Positions 1-6,441 of a stretch of 11,325 nt of DNA are shown here, piece after piece. The notes below the pieces were generated by a model. The model was given only the letters and a program-made list of their open reading frames with translations. It searched no databases and was not told the origin of the DNA. Position 1 is the stretch's first letter. Each line of letters starts with the position of its first letter. Source of the stretch: an uncultured bacterium (GTDB lineage Bacteria > Bacillota > Clostridia > Oscillospirales > Butyricicoccaceae); NCBI GenBank assembly GCA_905215125.1, contig CAJMOV010000035.1, positions 1 through 11,325 of the forward strand, given 5' to 3'. The translations under genes and the position numbers were made by a program.

Positions 1-58
1 CTCCTCAACCTTGAATTGCCAGTCCAGCTTTCCCACGGCATCCTGAAACGCGTTGCTG

Positions 59-193
59 ATGGAGACCATCACCACTGTGCAGGAAAATGCCGCCGACATC
101 CTGGCTTCCGCCAAGGAAATCAATGAGGATCGCGCGGCAAAGGAAGAGATCGTGGAGGATGCCGCTGCCGGGGAAGCGGGAGAGGACGCCTGA
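59..193 (+). pseudogene. 3' part of a DUF6110-like small protein gene, broken or cut at its 5' side
   Basis: This frame encodes about 44 residues, starting METITTVQENAADILASAKE and ending in an acidic Glu/Asp/Ala-rich tail before TGA at 191-193. From memory, it resembles the C-terminal half of DUF6110 proteins. These are small clostridial proteins of about 90 residues with an N-terminal membrane segment, often encoded just before a heavy-metal P-type ATPase, which is the arrangement here. The ATG at 59 has no ribosome binding site, and the frame meets a stop at 44-46, so the N-terminal half and its membrane segment are missing. The first 58 bases do not continue the family in any forward frame. 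It could be a truncated or frameshifted gene, or the window may begin at a rearrangement or an assembly join. The function of DUF6110 proteins is unknown to me; the linkage suggests a role beside the metal pump. Confidence 0.45.
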
Positions 194-225
194 TCCCGGC
201 TTCCGCCCCTGTATCAGAAAAATAG

Positions 226-250
226 GAGAGGGCTTCGGCCCTCTCTTTCC
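226..250 (+). terminator. UUCG-tetraloop hairpin between the DUF6110-like gene and the metal ATPase
   Basis: The arms GAGAGGGC (226-233) and GCCCTCTC (238-245) form a perfect 8-bp stem closed by the stable TTCG tetraloop and followed by TTT. It lies 32 nt after the stop of the upstream small gene. Only about 20 nt separate it from the GTG of the ATPase gene, and I see no promoter in that gap. Readthrough is therefore probably needed to express the ATPase, and the hairpin may act as a partial terminator that sets the ratio of the two products. Confidence 0.6.
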
Positions 251-268
251 ACGCTTGGAGGTTTAGCT

Positions 269-2365
269 GTGAAATTTACGATTATGCATGAATGTGGCGG
301 CCGTATCCGTATTCAGTTCTCCGTGCCCCGGCTGCGCCTTGAGCAGGCGGACAGGCTGGAAGAGTACCTCGGCGTAGGGCCCGGCGTGCGAAAGGCCGTT
401 GTGCACGAGCGCACGCGGTGCGCCGTTATCCTTTATGACGGTGCGCGGTGCGATCTGCTTGCATACGTCAGCCGTTTTTCGCTGCAAAGCAGCGGTGCCG
501 ACAGGTCCCTGGCGGGACACAGTGCGCGCGAGCTTAACCGCGCGTATGAGGAGAAGCTGGTCGGCTCTGCTTTGTTCAAGGTGGCGCGCGGCCTGTTTCT
601 GCCCGCCCCGCTGCGCATTGCCTACACCGTCTGCAAATCCATCCCGTATTTATTCCGCGGCCTGCGATGCCTATGGCGCCGCAAGCTGCAGGTCGAGGTG
701 CTGGACGGGCTTTCCATCGGCATTTCCATGCTCCGGGGGGACTTTTCCACCGCCAGCTCTGTGATGTTTTTGCTGCACATGGGCGAGCTGCTGGAGGAAT
801 GGACGCATAAAAAATCAGTGGAGGATCTGGCCAGGAGCATGGCTCTCAACGTCGACCGCGTATGGCTGAAAACGCAGGACGGCGAAGTGCTTGTCCCCCT
901 GACACAGATTTCGGCGGGCGACAGCATCGTTGTGCGCATGGGCGGCGTTGTGCCGGTGGACGGCGTCATCGATCAGGGCGAAATCATGGTCAATCAGGCG
1001 TCCCTGACCGGCGAGTCCATACCCGTACCCAAGGGCCCGGGAATGACCGTTTATGCAGGCACCGTCGTGGAGGAAGGGGAGTGTACCCTTTGTGTCACCC
1101 AGCAGAGCGGAAGCAGCCGTTACGATAAAATCGTCGCTATGATCGAGCAGTCGGAAAAGCTCAAATCAGCGGCCGAAAGCAGGGCGGCAAGCCTGGCCGA
1201 CCGTTTGGTGCCCTATACGCTGGCGGGCAGCGCCCTGGCTTATTTGCTGACGCGCAACACCATTCGGGCCCTGTCCGTTTTGATGGTCGACTTTTCCTGC
1301 GCGCTCAAGCTGGCCATGCCCCTGGCCGTGCTTTCCGCCATGCGGGAGGCCAGTAATTTCCACATCACTGTAAAAGGTGGGAGGTTCCTCGAGGCTGTCG
1401 CCCGCGCCGATACAATCGTTTTTGACAAAACCGGCACGCTGACGCATGCCTGTCCGGTGGTCGAGCAGGTCATCCCCTTTGGGGGGAGGAAAGAAGACGA
1501 AATGCTTCGCCTTGCCGCCTGCCTGGAAGAGCATTTCCCCCATTCGGTGGCCAACGCCGTTGTCCAGGCCGCGCGAGACCGGCACCTTTCCCATGAGGAA
1601 ATGCACTCGCAGGTCGACTATCTGGTCGCCCATGGCATCGCCAGTACAGTGGGTGGGGAGAGGGTCGTCATTGGCAGCGCGCACTTTGTGTTTGAGGACG
1701 AGCAATGCGCCGTGCTGCCGGAAGATGAAAAAAGATTTCGCAGCCTGCCCAACCAGTACACCCACCTGTATCTCGCAGTCGGCGGTACCCTGGCGGCGGT
1801 CATCTGCATTTTTGATCCCCTGCGCCGTGAAGCGAAGGAGGTCATTGAAACGCTGCGCAGCCTGGGCATACGAAAAACGGTCATGCTGACCGGAGACAGT
1901 GAACGAACTGCCGCTGCCATCGCCGCCCAGGTGGGCGTCGATGAATACCGTTCCGAGGTGCTGCCGGAGGATAAGGCCCGGTATGTTGAAGAGCAGCGCG
2001 CGCTGGGACACACCGTTATTATGCTGGGAGACGGCATCAACGATTCCCCCGCGCTGTCGGCTGCCGACGTGGGCGTTGCCGTCAGCGACGGGGCGGCCAT
2101 CGCCCGTGAAATCGCCGATATCACCATTTCGGCAAGCAGCCTGCATGAGCTGGTCGCCCTGCGGCGCATTTCTGCCGCGCTGATGGGGCGAATACGGTCC
2201 AACTACCGTTTTGTCATCGGCTTTAACGGCGTGCTCATCGGTCTGGGCGCAGCCGGCGTCCTTGCGCCGGCGACGTCAGCGACGCTGCACAACCTGTCGA
2301 CGCTGGGCATCAGCCTGCGCAGCATGACCAATCTGCTGGGACAGCGCCGTCCAAACGAATATTAA
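269..2365 (+). CDS. Heavy-metal-translocating P1B-type ATPase
   Basis: This is a membrane pump that couples ATP hydrolysis to transition-metal transport, 698 aa. Family motifs appear in order: a degenerate heavy-metal-associated-like N-terminal domain (about 1-60, with GRIRIQ but no CxxC); membrane segments around 110-175; the actuator loop with TGES (247-250); a membrane pair at about 312-356 containing DFSCALKLAMP in place of the usual CPC or SPC; the phosphorylation motif DKTGTLT (Asp386); HFPHS (422-426), where the HP pair of most P1B ATPases is HS; TGD (541-543); GDGINDSP (587-594); and a C-terminal membrane pair (about 645-690). The GTG start is chosen for the GGAGG at 257-261, 7 nt upstream. 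The gene follows a DUF6110-like remnant and ends at a strong terminator. Substrate metal cannot be read from the sequence, because the ion-binding motif is atypical; Zn, Mn, Fe or Cu remain open. Length and motifs are intact, so it is probably functional. Confidence 0.93.
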   Translation: MKFTIMHECGGRIRIQFSVPRLRLEQADRLEEYLGVGPGVRKAVVHERTRCAVILYDGARCDLLAYVSRFSLQSSGADRSLAGHSARELNRAYEEKLVGSALFKVARGLFLPAPLRIAYTVCKSIPYLFRGLRCLWRRKLQVEVLDGLSIGISMLRGDFSTASSVMFLLHMGELLEEWTHKKSVEDLARSMALNVDRVWLKTQDGEVLVPLTQISAGDSIVVRMGGVVPVDGVIDQGEIMVNQASLTGESIPVPKGPGMTVYAGTVVEEGECTLCVTQQSGSSRYDKIVAMIEQSEKLKSAAESRAASLADRLVPYTLAGSALAYLLTRNTIRALSVLMVDFSCALKLAMPLAVLSAMREASNFHITVKGGRFLEAVARADTIVFDKTGTLTHACPVVEQVIPFGGRKEDEMLRLAACLEEHFPHSVANAVVQAARDRHLSHEEMHSQVDYLVAHGIASTVGGERVVIGSAHFVFEDEQCAVLPEDEKRFRSLPNQYTHLYLAVGGTLAAVICIFDPLRREAKEVIETLRSLGIRKTVMLTGDSERTAAAIAAQVGVDEYRSEVLPEDKARYVEEQRALGHTVIMLGDGINDSPALSAADVGVAVSDGAAIAREIADITISASSLHELVALRRISAALMGRIRSNYRFVIGFNGVLIGLGAAGVLAPATSATLHNLSTLGISLRSMTNLLGQRRPNEY

Positions 2366-2374
2366 GCAAGCAGA

Positions 2375-2411
2375 CGCAGGGGCCGTTATCGCCCCTGCGC
2401 CTTTCATTTTT
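2375..2411 (+). terminator. Rho-independent terminator after the metal ATPase gene
   Basis: The arms CGCAGGGGC (2375-2383) and GCCCCTGCG (2391-2399) form a perfect 9-bp GC-rich stem with a 7-nt loop. A T-rich tail (CTTTCATTTTT) follows. It begins 10 nt after the ATPase stop codon. Confidence 0.85.
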
Positions 2412-2475
2412 ATACTGCTGAAAAGTAAGTGCGCCGGCCGCGGCTCGCAGCACCCGATTTCCCTGAGATCAGCAG

Positions 2476-2517
2476 AAGCGCGGGCGCTTGCCTGCGAGAA
2501 GGCATAAATGATATACT
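2476..2517 (+). promoter_or_regulatory. Probable sigma-A promoter of the stalk-domain protein gene, with a palindrome at the -35 box
   Basis: A -35-like TTGCCT (2488-2493) and a -10 TATACT (2512-2517) are separated by 18 bp and lie about 28 nt before the GTG start. The preceding gene ends in a strong terminator, so a new promoter is expected here. A 14-bp palindrome, AAGCGC-GG-GCGCTT (2476-2489), overlaps the start of the -35 box and could be an operator; that role is an inference. Confidence 0.5.
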
Positions 2518-2544
2518 GAACACAAATTAGATAGGGGGGATTTT

Positions 2545-3498
2545 GTGAAAGGCCTGATATCATCGATTATGATTCTGTGGCTGGTACTTTCATCAAATAT
2601 ACAGGAGGCTGCCTTACAGTCGGATGGTATTCATCCATTGGATGAAAGCGCGGGGCAGTTTTTGTTTATCCCTCTCGGCTCGACGTGCGGCACGGTTAAA
2701 GGTAATCAAGCGGTCACGCTGTCAGCGGCCCCGTTTGCGATTGGAAGCACAGCGGATGGCAGCGCTGTCGTGTATTTCCCTCTTTTTGACATTGCGGATA
2801 TTTTCGGCTTTACCGTCACAAATCTAGGCGGCGGCCAATACCGCATTGTCAGCAGCTGCCCGTCTGACGGCAGTCTAATGATTCGTGATCTCACCCTGAG
2901 TGTGGGAAGTGCGAAGATAAAAGACAATCGGACGGGCGAAGTCCTGACCACCGAAGATGCGATGGGCAGGACAGCCGAGCCTATCGTGCGGGATAGCGCC
3001 TTGTTCGTGCCTGACTTTTATCTGGAGTCCCTGACCTCTGTCCTTTCGGCCGGAAGCATGACGCCGTCGCAGATGGCTTACGTTTACAGCTATAATGACG
3101 GGCGCATGATGGCCGGCTTCCGACTTGAGGATGATTATTTTCAGTTGACCCCGGAGCAGACGCACGACATGGAAATCGTCAAAGCGCAGGTGATTCTTGA
3201 ACCGGATGAAAACGGCGATTACGGCCTGACGGAAATCTGGTATTCCAATGGCGACGTCGCTCTCGGCGTCCGAACAGGGTATTATACCTATGAACAATCC
3301 TCAACCATCCACTGTATTACCCTGCTGACCGAGCGATATCAGACGCCGCGCGGCCTGCGCGTTGGCGACCCCGTTGAAACGTGTCTGCGCCTTTACGGAA
3401 ATCTGCCTGATGACAGCGGACAGCTGGAGGCCGGCATTTTGGAGCTGACTCATGAAAACGGCATCATCACGAGCATTACATTGCGTGCTGGAACATAA
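2545..3498 (+). CDS. Secreted hypothetical protein with copper-amine-oxidase-N-like (stalk) domain
   Basis: The predicted product is 317 aa. Residues 1-22 form an export signal: a Lys at position 3 and then a hydrophobic stretch (ISSIMILWLVLSS) with no lipobox Cys, so a secreted or cell-envelope protein is likely. Residues about 57-165 have the pattern of Cu-amine-oxidase-N domains, common in clostridial surface proteins: a hydrophobic strand, a short loop, then VYFPLFDIADIFGFTV, and a second strand pair ending in LFVPDFYLESL. The C-terminal part (about 205-317) is a separate beta-rich domain with TPRGLRVGDPVETCLRLYG at 267-285. This resembles the 'RGI-x-GDS-x-(4)-x-YG' segment seen in several Firmicutes lipoproteins. 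No catalytic motif is visible, so no function is proposed. The GTG start has AGGGGGGA (2533-2540) 4 nt upstream. The gene has its own promoter and terminator and appears monocistronic. Confidence 0.8.
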   Translation: MKGLISSIMILWLVLSSNIQEAALQSDGIHPLDESAGQFLFIPLGSTCGTVKGNQAVTLSAAPFAIGSTADGSAVVYFPLFDIADIFGFTVTNLGGGQYRIVSSCPSDGSLMIRDLTLSVGSAKIKDNRTGEVLTTEDAMGRTAEPIVRDSALFVPDFYLESLTSVLSAGSMTPSQMAYVYSYNDGRMMAGFRLEDDYFQLTPEQTHDMEIVKAQVILEPDENGDYGLTEIWYSNGDVALGVRTGYYTYEQSSTIHCITLLTERYQTPRGLRVGDPVETCLRLYGNLPDDSGQLEAGILELTHENGIITSITLRAGT

Positions 3499-3499
3499 C

Positions 3500-3520
3500 G
3501 AAAGCCCTCTAAGGGCTTTC
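3500..3520 (+). terminator. Stem-loop just after the stalk-domain protein gene
   Basis: The arms GAAAGCCC (3500-3507) and GGGCTTTC (3513-3520) form a perfect 8-bp stem with a 5-nt loop, 1 nt after the TAA stop. No T-run follows on the plus strand, so it is a weak intrinsic terminator or an mRNA 3'-end stabilising hairpin. Confidence 0.55.
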
Positions 3521-3956
3521 CTGGGGGAATTCTAGATAGCCCGAGCTTTTTGCATGCAGCGATTGCACAGCCACAGCAGGTAAGGCTGCCTGTCGTCGGC
3601 CTTCCGGCGATTGCACTGCTTGTGTCCACTCGCAGCTCGCATCTGAGCCTGGCCTGAACCGTCGTTTTTGATGCAAAATGTCAGCCTACCCCTCCACCAG
3701 GGATTTGTATTTTCCTATTGGTATGGCTCTTATCTTTTTGCTGTTTTACTGAAGCTCTCCATCCGCATAGAGCGTGCTATCATAAAGAGCGCCGTTTTGC
3801 TTATAAGCAGAGTCAGGCTCGCTGCTCCCTGCCGAATATCAGAAGCTTCTCGAGAGCAGCCCTGGCCTTGGCGGAAGCGTTTCCTATACAGACGGAGGCT
3901 TCTATGTCCATGCTCATGTCTGGACTCAATACATGGCAGAGCACGCTCTATCGGAA
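3521..3956. other. 436-bp stretch without a convincing gene; possible repeat or decayed coding DNA
   Basis: No frame here has both a start with a ribosome binding site and good length. Three pieces look protein-like but are open only between stops. (1) Minus strand 3714-3532, about 61 codons, contains KQCNRRK and PYLLWLCNRCMQKARAI before TAG; a 10-bp direct repeat GCGATTGCAC (3559-3568 and 3607-3616) underlies its two Cys-Asn-Arg segments. (2) Minus strand about 3835-3748, 30 codons ending in STLYADGELQ. (3) Plus strand 3807-4022, about 71 codons, contains LLPAEYQKLLESSPGLGG and YTDGGFYVHAHVWTQYMAE; it runs into the 3' end of the minus-strand sigma-like gene. Fragments on both strands, each closed by stops, suggest gene remnants or an interspersed non-coding repeat. 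I recognise no transposase, RNA gene or CRISPR array. Confidence 0.4.
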
Positions 3957-4367
3957 TCACAGCTCGGCCGGCTTGAACAGGACCAGCTGAACGTCGCCGG
4001 CAATCCTGGAACGGAAAGCTGATGCGGGTTCAATGGGCTGCAGCGCCCTTCTGACTTTCCGCAGCGCCTGACAATGATTTTGATAGATATTCTGCCTTGA
4101 GGTATGGCGGCGCCGGGCGGCATCAGCCGCGCTGAGACCCTTCTGGTATAAAAGCCGCAGAACTTCTGTCGCGGTAACAGAAAGCCCTGCTCTTTCGAGC
4201 AGGGCGTCAAAGCTGCCGTCCGGCAGCTCGTCATCTGTTCCGCTCAAAACGGCTTCCAAAGGAACCGCCCTCTGGCGTTGGTAATTTCGGGCTGCCGCGC
4301 AGTGGATATAGGGATATACTGTGTGCCGAGAATACAAGCCGAAAAAATCGTGCGGTATAAAAAGCAA
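3957..4367 (-). CDS. Small sigma-70-like / helix-turn-helix protein, N-terminus uncertain
   Basis: The frame gives 136 aa from a TTG. The C-terminal half resembles sigma-70 region 4: a helix with LSVTATEVLRLLYQKGLSAA, then the DNA-binding part DAARRRHTSRQNIYQNHCQA, then LRKVRRAL (about residues 60-113). TSRQ sits in the recognition-helix position typical of these domains. The N-terminal part, with YPYIHCAAARNYQRQR (about 18-33), looks like the end of sigma region 2. At 136 aa it is shorter than ordinary sigma factors but similar to the small sigma-like proteins of clostridial genomes and mobile elements. The TTG at 4367 has no ribosome binding site. A good one (GGAG at 4404-4407, 8-nt spacing) serves a GTG at 4393-4395, but that frame stops after four codons and is offset by one base from this one, so a frameshift is likely. 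The gene follows oppF on the same strand. Its role is unknown; a transcription factor or a decayed sigma gene are both possible. Confidence 0.55.
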   Translation of the reverse strand: MLFIPHDFFGLYSRHTVYPYIHCAAARNYQRQRAVPLEAVLSGTDDELPDGSFDALLERAGLSVTATEVLRLLYQKGLSAADAARRRHTSRQNIYQNHCQALRKVRRALQPIEPASAFRSRIAGDVQLVLFKPAEL

Positions 4368-4398
4368 AGGGCGTTGGATATCAGCAGGTAATCACAGG

Positions 4399-4431
4399 GC
4401 CGTCTCCTTTTTTACGCTTTCGGCAGACGGC
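4399..4431 (-). repeat. Inverted repeat between oppF and the sigma-like gene
   Basis: The arms GCCGTCT (4399-4405) and AGACGGC (4425-4431) are perfect 7-bp complements separated by 19 nt, starting 9 nt beyond the oppF stop codon. Read on the minus strand, the loop contains AAAAAA followed by the GGAG ribosome binding site of the offset GTG, and the last two bases of that site lie in the stem. It may be a weak operon-end hairpin or a structure that hides the start region of the next gene. Confidence 0.4.
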
Positions 4432-4440
4432 TGTCATGGA

Positions 4441-5415
4441 TTAATGCTTTGCAGCGACGCTTTTCCAATGATGGCAGGCGCAGAAATGCCCGGGGGAGAC
4501 TTCCTCCAGTACGGGGACTGCCTTGGCGCACTGTTCGGTCGCATAAACGCAACGCGGGCGGAATTTACAGCCGGAGGGCGGGTTAACAGGACTGGGGACT
4601 TCGCCCTCAAGCGGGATGCGCTTACGGGCTTTTTCTGCATCAGGGTCAGCGGTGGGGATGGCGGAAAGCAACGCTTTGGTATAGGGGTGACAGGGGCTGC
4701 TGAACATTTCAGCGCTGACGGCCAGCTCAACCAGGCTGCCCAGGTACATAACGCCGACGCGGTCGGAAATGTGGCGGACCATAGACAAATCATGCGAGAT
4801 GAACAAATACGTCAGGCCGGCGTCTTTTTGCAGCCGGATGAGCAGGTTGACGATCTGCGCCTGGATGGAGACGTCCAGGGCGGAAATGGGCTCGTCGCAG
4901 ACGATAAACTGCGGTTCGACGGCGAGCGCGCGGGCAATGCCGACGCGCTGGCGCTGGCCGCCTGACAGCTCGTGCGCAAAGCGGTTGGCATAATCCTCGG
5001 TCAGGCCGACCTTGGAGAGCAGGTCGTTGATGCGCTTACTTTTTTCGGCGGCGCTCAGCTTAAAGTGGACGTCCATGCCTTCGCCGATGATTTCGGCAAT
5101 GGTCATGCGCGGATCCAAGGAAGAATACGGATCCTGGAAAATCATCTGCACGTTCTTTTTGAACCGCAGCAGCTCGTCGCCCTTCAGCGAGCTGACGTCC
5201 TGCCCGTCAAAGGTAACGGTGCCGGAGGTAGCTGCGTACAGCTTGGTCAGCGTGCGGCCGCATGTCGTTTTTCCGCAGCCCGACTCGCCGACCAGGCCCA
5301 GGGTTTCCCCCTTGTTGATATACAGCGAAACGTCGTCTACAGCCTTGAGCGTCTGCTTTTTACCGACGGAAAAGTATTTACATAGGTTGGTTGCCTCAAG
5401 CAGCTTTTCAGCCAT
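4441..5415 (-). CDS. oppF: Peptide ABC transporter ATP-binding protein OppF
   Basis: This is one of the two ATPases that power peptide uptake through the OppB/OppC channel on the cytoplasmic face. From the chosen start it has 324 aa. Motifs: Walker A GESGCGKTT (about 43-51), Q-loop FQDPYSSLDP, signature LSGGQ (150-154), Walker B FIVCDE (170-175) with ISALDVS, and H-loop His208. The C-terminal oligopeptide-transporter extension contains PSGCKFRPRC with cysteines spaced C-x5-C-x6-C-x15-C. The reading frame extends upstream to an ATG at 5436, but that would overlap oppD by 29 nt. The ATG at 5413-5415 has AGG about 9 nt upstream and gives MAEKLLEATNL, a standard OppF N-terminus, with an 8-nt overlap with oppD (ATGGCTGA). 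Last gene of the opp operon; length is normal for the family. Confidence 0.93.
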   Translation of the reverse strand: MAEKLLEATNLCKYFSVGKKQTLKAVDDVSLYINKGETLGLVGESGCGKTTCGRTLTKLYAATSGTVTFDGQDVSSLKGDELLRFKKNVQMIFQDPYSSLDPRMTIAEIIGEGMDVHFKLSAAEKSKRINDLLSKVGLTEDYANRFAHELSGGQRQRVGIARALAVEPQFIVCDEPISALDVSIQAQIVNLLIRLQKDAGLTYLFISHDLSMVRHISDRVGVMYLGSLVELAVSAEMFSSPCHPYTKALLSAIPTADPDAEKARKRIPLEGEVPSPVNPPSGCKFRPRCVYATEQCAKAVPVLEEVSPGHFCACHHWKSVAAKH

Positions 5416-6433
5416 TGCGCGTCGCCTGCCTTTCATAGAAGGATTGTACCTTGGGGGCGTCGGGGTGCTGCAGCCAGCAGGAAACCCTGTGCGTGTCGCT
5501 CAGGGCGGATTCCTCCGGCATTTGCTCGCGGCAGATCTGCATACAGTGCTCGCAGCGGGCGGCAAAGGGACAACATTCCAGCGGCAGCAGCAGATCGGGC
5601 GGCGTGCCTCCCAGGGCATACAGCTCTTGCTTTGCTTCGCTCGCCAGGCGGGGCGCGGAGCTCAGTAAAGCCCAGGTGTAAGGGTGCTTGGAATTGTAGA
5701 AGATTTCCGAAGCAGTGCCGCGCTCGACAATTTGACCGGCATACATGATTTGCACCCGGTCGGCGAAGTTGGCGACGACGCCTAAATCGTGTGTAACCAG
5801 GATAATGGCGACGTTCAGCTTTTCCTTCATTTCACGCAGCAGGTCGATGATCTGCGCCTGGATGGTGACATCCAGTGCCGTCGTCGGCTCATCGGCGATC
5901 AGCAGCTTGGGCTGGCAGGCCAGCGCGATGGCGATCATGACGCGCTGACGCATCCCGCCGGACAGCTGGTGCGGATAGTCGTCAGCACGCTTTTCAGGAT
6001 CGGGGATTTTGACAAGGCGCAGCGTCTCAATAGCGGCGTCGCGGGCCCTGGCCTTGTCCATGCCGCGGTGCAGGATCAGGCCCTCCATAATCTGTTTGCC
6101 GCAGGTCATGGTCGGGTTGAGTGACGTCATGGGATCTTGGAAAATCATGCTGGCTTCGTTGCCGCGGTACTGCTGCAGCTGTTTTTTGTTCATCTGCATG
6201 ACGTCCTGCCCATCAAAAAGAATCTGACTGCCTTCTTTGATAACGGCAAAGGGCGGCTGATGCAGCCGCAGCAGGGCCTTGGCCGTCACCGTTTTTCCAC
6301 AGCCGGATTCACCGACAAAGGCCAGCGTTTCTCCGCTTGCAAGCTCGAAGTCAACGCCGCGGACGGCTTTGACCTCGCCGGCATAAGTGTTAAAGGAAAC
6401 CCGTAAGTTTTTCACAGACAACAAATTTTTCAT
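5408..6433 (-). CDS. oppD: Peptide ABC transporter ATP-binding protein OppD
   Basis: This is the second ATPase of the peptide importer, 341 aa, the usual OppD length. Motifs: Walker A GESGCGKT (41-48), Q-loop IFQDPMTSLNP (97-107), signature LSGGM (157-161), the common OppD variant of LSGGQ, Walker B LLIADE (177-182) with TTALDVT, and H-loop His215. The C-terminal extension has cysteines 287, 288, 294, 297, 301 and 319, including C-x5-C-x6-C followed by a distant C, matching OppF. The ATG has AGGTG about 7 nt upstream. The gene starts 8 nt after the oppC stop, and its own stop overlaps the oppF start by 8 nt, so the two ATPases are probably translationally coupled. By homology it pairs with OppF as a heterodimer. 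Confidence 0.94.
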   Translation of the reverse strand: MKNLLSVKNLRVSFNTYAGEVKAVRGVDFELASGETLAFVGESGCGKTVTAKALLRLHQPPFAVIKEGSQILFDGQDVMQMNKKQLQQYRGNEASMIFQDPMTSLNPTMTCGKQIMEGLILHRGMDKARARDAAIETLRLVKIPDPEKRADDYPHQLSGGMRQRVMIAIALACQPKLLIADEPTTALDVTIQAQIIDLLREMKEKLNVAIILVTHDLGVVANFADRVQIMYAGQIVERGTASEIFYNSKHPYTWALLSSAPRLASEAKQELYALGGTPPDLLLPLECCPFAARCEHCMQICREQMPEESALSDTHRVSCWLQHPDAPKVQSFYERQATRNG

Positions 6434-6441
6434 TGCAGCAC

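Noticed and set aside
1166..2146. A 326-codon minus-strand open frame inside the metal ATPase gene
   Set aside because: It overlaps the phosphorylation and nucleotide-binding domains of the ATPase, whose motifs are intact. The antisense product shows no family signature.
3541..3620. Possible start of a CRISPR array from the repeated GCGATTGCAC
   Set aside because: There are only two copies of 10 bp, 48 bp apart, with no further units and no cas gene nearby.
3668..3990. Two overlapping plus-strand frames of 102 and 90 codons in the gene-poor stretch
   Set aside because: Both need TTG starts without ribosome binding sites, and the products are rich in Arg, Ser, Cys and His without a domain pattern. 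The fragments described in the 3521-3956 entry look more protein-like.
4380..4396. Programmed +1 frameshift like that of the release factor 2 gene
   Set aside because: The slippery CTTTGA-type sequence and an internal Shine-Dalgarno at the right distance are absent. A plain indel or an error is simpler, so the offset is reported as an open finding rather than called as a programmed event.
4321..4965. A 214-codon plus-strand frame over the 3' end of oppF
   Set aside because: It is the complement of conserved OppF sequence, including the signature and Walker B region, and of the sigma-like gene's 5' end; no ribosome binding site or domain was seen.
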